Part shown: positions 50,780 through 53,645 of the stretch, piece after piece
Layout of the letters: each line of letters opens with the position of its first letter
Position numbering within the stretch: the first letter of the stretch is position 1
Source of the DNA: Bacteroidaceae bacterium
GTDB taxonomy: Bacteria; Bacteroidota; Bacteroidia; Bacteroidales; Bacteroidaceae
DNA length: 53,645 bases
Assembly: GCA_017622495.1 (NCBI GenBank)
Contig: JAGAQY010000017.1
Location: 1-53,645 of the forward strand
Direction of reading: 5' to 3'
Made by a program: the position numbers and the translations under genes
Notes under the pieces: model-generated
The model's database searches: none
Seen by the model: only the letters and a program-made list of their open reading frames with translations
Told to the model about the DNA's origin: nothing

Positions 50780-53425
50780 ATGAGAAACAAACTGTTACTT
50801 ATCGGCCTCGCACTGACGGCCACCCTATCGGCCCAAACCTATCGGCTGAACGACATGAGTACTGAGGCCTTCGCCAATGGCGGAGATGCCCAGTGGAGTT
50901 TTGAGAAATATACCTACGAGACGGGTGCATACAGCAAGCTGTCGTTGTATACCGACAAGAGCACCTGCAACTACCTCGACATCTACCAGCCCGAGCGTGT
51001 GGGCGGACAGCTCATCACCGAGATTGACGGCGTGGAGCCTGCGGGTGAGTTTACCTGGGCCAGCAACGTGCGCTGGGCATGGTGTGACCTGGAGTTTGTA
51101 GATCCCGTGCGTGCCAACAGCCTGGAGAGCTTCATCTACGTGGTGCAGGACCCTCGCGAGGGCTTCGGCTACGAGGTGATAGGCAACGACGTGTACACAT
51201 CGGTCATCACCTTCACGGTGCCCGAGGACGGATACTATAAGGTAGACGGTACGGTCATCCGCGAGGATGGCGACACTTGGATTGCCTCGCTCGACATCGT
51301 GCCGCGCTTCCGCTATGCCTTCGACGAGCAGGACAAGGGTGCTCACATGGGATTGGCCTTCAACTACGGCGCCGTGAGCGGTTTGCACCCCGACTACGAC
51401 GGAGCGAGCGGCAACCTCGCAGGCGGCGCCATGCAGAAGTTCGTGGCACAGGAGCCTACCGACTTCACCATGGCCTTCAGTGCCAAGGCAGGCGACAAGG
51501 TATCCTTTGAGGTCAACACCGCCAAGATGAACGGTGCCGGTGGCGACTGGGGACACGGATGGTGGAGCCGCACCTTCTACCGCAACCTGGCCGTGGAGAA
51601 GGTTGACGCTGCTGCCGCACAGGCCGTAGAGGGCTATGTGGATGCCTACGGACAAGACGAGGTGGAGAAGATGTGGGCTATCCTTGATGAGTATGAGACA
51701 CTGGCCTTCGACATGGAGGTAGGCACGGGCTTTGGCGAGTATGGACAGGAGGAGTACGATGCGCTCATGGCACTCATCGGAGAGATCGTGGCCGTATCGG
51801 AAGACGGACTGATATATGACCTCAACTACAAGAACTACCTCGACCGCCTGAACGAGGCGTGGCGCCTGCTGAAACTCTCACAGATCGTCATCGACTACAC
51901 CTGCGAGGGCAACTACGTGCTCTTCAGCAAGGATGAGGCTACGGGCGTGGTGACCGGCAACCAGACGGCACTCGACACCAACAACGGTGAGCCTTGGGAG
52001 TTTAGCTGGTATGATGTGGCTGCCGGTACTTATAACCTCTTTGCCAACCACGACCTAAAGAGCAAGTTTGGCAGCGACAGCATCTCGGCCTGGTATAAGG
52101 GCACAGGCGACTGGCTCTACATCACCGACGACGGTAACATACACCCCACTACGGCACATAGCCCCGCCATCGTGTTTGTGGCACCCGAGACTGGCGTGTA
52201 TAAGTTTGAGTTTGCCTGCTTCCGCCCCAACCCCAACCCCAAGGTGGAGAACCCGCTCTGGATACGTAGCCGATTCGTCAAGGCCGGCGTGACCAACATG
52301 GCCAAGGAGGAGTTTATCTTTGCCAAGGAGTATGGTAGCGTAGCCAATGACGGACAGGGTGGCAAGGCCCCCATCAGCATGAACTTCTACGTGAGCATGC
52401 AGAAGGGCGACCGCGTGACCTTCGAGGAGGACTGCTATACCACAGGTCGCAACAGTAGTGCCGGCACACAGGTGACACGCCTGGCTGCCTGCTCAAGGGC
52501 CAATGAGGACTCTATCTTCACGGCCGATGCCGTGCGTGCACTGGGGCTCGACCTCTACGACCCCTACGGCGTGGGCGACCCCACAGCCCTGATCGCTGCC
52601 GTGGCTTATGCCGACAGCATCATGAATGCCCACAAGGACAATGTAGGTATCGATGGCGGACAGTACTCCATCGCTCTGTACACCACGCTGGGTGACTATA
52701 TCACCGAGGCCAAGGCACTCATCGAGGCGGTTGGCAGCCCCGAGAATACGCAGGCCGTATATGACCGCTGGGCACGAGACATCATCAACATGGCCGACCA
52801 GTTTGCCGCATCGCGCATCCCCTACGAGGTCATCATCACCGGTAACTACAAGATCAACCTCGTGGGCACCGAGAAGTACATCACCCAGAAGAACTCTGCG
52901 GGCAACCACTTCTACGCTGCCGTGGCCGACTCGGCTACCATCATTGCCGATGCCGAGAAGAACAGTGTAGACCTCTCGGTATACAAGCAGCTCTTCACCT
53001 TCGCACAGCCCTATGGCACCTCGGCCACAGTCATCACCTCGGAGGATGGCTACATGACACTCGATGGCTATGTGCTACCCGGCGAAGACACCACAGCCGT
53101 GCACACCTTTACTATATATAAGTATGAGCTGGAAGACGAGGCTTGCTGCATCAAGCGTAGCGACAACCTCTACTGGGCAGGTGCCTATACCTGGAAGTCG
53201 CCCTACGACAAGATGAACACCACCGATACACCCGCCTATACCTTCCGCTTCGAGAGCTCAGAGGATGCGGGTATCGTGAATCCCGAGAACAGTGGCGTGG
53301 TGCTCACTACCGAGTACTTCACCCCCAGCGGCACACGCACACTGTCGCCCGAGAAGGGTATCGTAATCCGTCGCCGTACTCTGGCAGGTGGCACTACGAT
53401 TGTGGACAAGTATTTTGTAAGATGA
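50780..53425 (+). CDS. Large secreted protein with T9SS-like tail (881 aa)
   Basis: Signal peptide MRNKLLLIGLALTATLSAQ. The body is acidic and aromatic, with beta-rich parts (FTWASNVRWAWCDLEFVDP, two GxYK-type jellyroll-like repeats at about 140-280 and 370-530) and a helical stretch (about 275-375 and 600-690). The C terminus (TEYFTPSGTRTLSPEKGIVIRRR ... DKYFVR) resembles the sorting-type end of Prevotella secreted proteins: an EYF-x-x-x-G motif, then GI-x-I and a short basic tail. No catalytic domain is recognised. It probably works with the GH28-like enzyme upstream, perhaps as a carbohydrate-binding or surface protein. Confidence 0.75.
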   Translation: MRNKLLLIGLALTATLSAQTYRLNDMSTEAFANGGDAQWSFEKYTYETGAYSKLSLYTDKSTCNYLDIYQPERVGGQLITEIDGVEPAGEFTWASNVRWAWCDLEFVDPVRANSLESFIYVVQDPREGFGYEVIGNDVYTSVITFTVPEDGYYKVDGTVIREDGDTWIASLDIVPRFRYAFDEQDKGAHMGLAFNYGAVSGLHPDYDGASGNLAGGAMQKFVAQEPTDFTMAFSAKAGDKVSFEVNTAKMNGAGGDWGHGWWSRTFYRNLAVEKVDAAAAQAVEGYVDAYGQDEVEKMWAILDEYETLAFDMEVGTGFGEYGQEEYDALMALIGEIVAVSEDGLIYDLNYKNYLDRLNEAWRLLKLSQIVIDYTCEGNYVLFSKDEATGVVTGNQTALDTNNGEPWEFSWYDVAAGTYNLFANHDLKSKFGSDSISAWYKGTGDWLYITDDGNIHPTTAHSPAIVFVAPETGVYKFEFACFRPNPNPKVENPLWIRSRFVKAGVTNMAKEEFIFAKEYGSVANDGQGGKAPISMNFYVSMQKGDRVTFEEDCYTTGRNSSAGTQVTRLAACSRANEDSIFTADAVRALGLDLYDPYGVGDPTALIAAVAYADSIMNAHKDNVGIDGGQYSIALYTTLGDYITEAKALIEAVGSPENTQAVYDRWARDIINMADQFAASRIPYEVIITGNYKINLVGTEKYITQKNSAGNHFYAAVADSATIIADAEKNSVDLSVYKQLFTFAQPYGTSATVITSEDGYMTLDGYVLPGEDTTAVHTFTIYKYELEDEACCIKRSDNLYWAGAYTWKSPYDKMNTTDTPAYTFRFESSEDAGIVNPENSGVVLTTEYFTPSGTRTLSPEKGIVIRRRTLAGGTTIVDKYFVR

Positions 53426-53462
53426 TATAGTATTCTTAAGGTAGGTTGTTTTATGGATGACG

Positions 53463-53495
53463 GGGCCATCAAGGAATCCCTTGATGGCTCTTTCC
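53463..53495 (+). terminator. Terminator of the last gene
   Basis: GGGCCATCAAGG pairs with CCTTGATGGCTC, followed by TTTCCCC and later TTTTT. MITE copy 3 begins 12 bp further on. Confidence 0.8.
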
Positions 53496-53506
53496 CCAAT
53501 TTTTAA

Positions 53507-53645
53507 GGCAATAATATAGGAGTTGTCCACATTCTTAAAATTCTCCTCCTAGGTTAGGAGGAGTACCCTCGAAGAGGGGGAGGTGGTACGCTTCTCGTAG
53601 ATAATACCCCCTCCGCTTCGCTCGTCCCCCTAATCTAGGGGGACA
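53507..53645 (+). mobile_element. MITE-like element, copy 3 (right part outside the window)
   Basis: Starts GGCAATAATATAGG and follows copy 1 almost base for base to the window edge (one visible change, GGAGTACCC for GGATTACCC). The left flank is A+T-rich (ATTTTTAA), as at the other two sites. It lacks the 70-bp insert of copy 2. The right end and target duplication lie outside the window. Confidence 0.85.

Overview
This looks like a chromosomal segment of a Bacteroidales bacterium, most likely Prevotellaceae. The signs are promoters of the Bacteroidetes type (a -33 TTG/TTTG, 19-21 bp, then a -7 TAnnTTTG) with no Shine-Dalgarno sites, a bacterial serine palmitoyltransferase, secreted proteins with type IX secretion (T9SS) sorting tails, HU-like/VapE accessory genes, a RecQ with a long C-terminal extension, and a SurA-like/OstA-like/MutL gene block.

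Layout. 1-0.8 kb: an 85-bp tandem array interrupted by a MITE-like element, ending in a promoter for a small secreted protein. 1.0-2.7 kb: Na/Pi cotransporter. 2.9-12.9 kb (minus strand): a compact aryl-polyene-like biosynthetic operon (acyltransferase, ketosynthase, ACP, two hotdog dehydratases, thioesterase, CrtI-like oxidoreductase, ketoreductase, MMPL exporter, LolA-like carrier, 44-aa membrane protein), with a divergent AraC-family regulator at 13.1-14.0 kb. 14.0-14.9 kb: two kinds of non-coding repeat array leading into the trigger factor promoter. 14.9-22.7 kb: tig, clpP, clpX, recQ, guaB. 22.7-30.0 kb: trmN6-like, spt, POT peptide transporter, and a large GH20-GH33 fusion enzyme. 30.1-38.0 kb: an envelope biogenesis block of three SurA/PpiC-like proteins, an OstA/LptA-like protein, a small membrane protein and mutL. 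38.2-40.5 kb: paired OmpA-family porins. 40.8-49.2 kb: an accessory region with a T9SS cargo protein, a possible attenuator RNA, a DUF2442/broken DUF4160 pair, an HU-like/VapE pair bracketed by stem-loops, twin tRNA-Val(UAC), and an ATPase next to a gene remnant. 49.3-53.4 kb: a GH28-like glycosidase and a large secreted protein with a T9SS-like tail. A third MITE copy runs off the right edge.

The most unusual content is non-coding. (i) A MITE-like element is present three times; its terminal inverted repeats begin GGYAATAATATAG, and one copy shows a clean 8-bp target duplication inside the 85-bp array. (ii) A family of palindromic promoter cassettes is arranged in arrays: the -33 box lies in the arm of one hairpin, a -7-like box follows 19-20 bp later, then a second hairpin. 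Only the gene-proximal cassette has a canonical -7 box. Hairpin stems differ between copies while still pairing, as expected of selected structure. (iii) A short leader RNA upstream of the T9SS cargo gene has two mutually exclusive helices, one of which looks like a terminator.

Functionally the window mixes housekeeping proteostasis and repair (tig-clpPX, recQ, mutL), envelope and outer-membrane assembly (SurA-like proteins, OstA-like, OmpA, LolA/MMPL, sphingolipid synthesis) and host- or plant-glycan use (hexosaminidase/sialidase, GH28-like, peptide uptake). This fits a gut or oral commensal.
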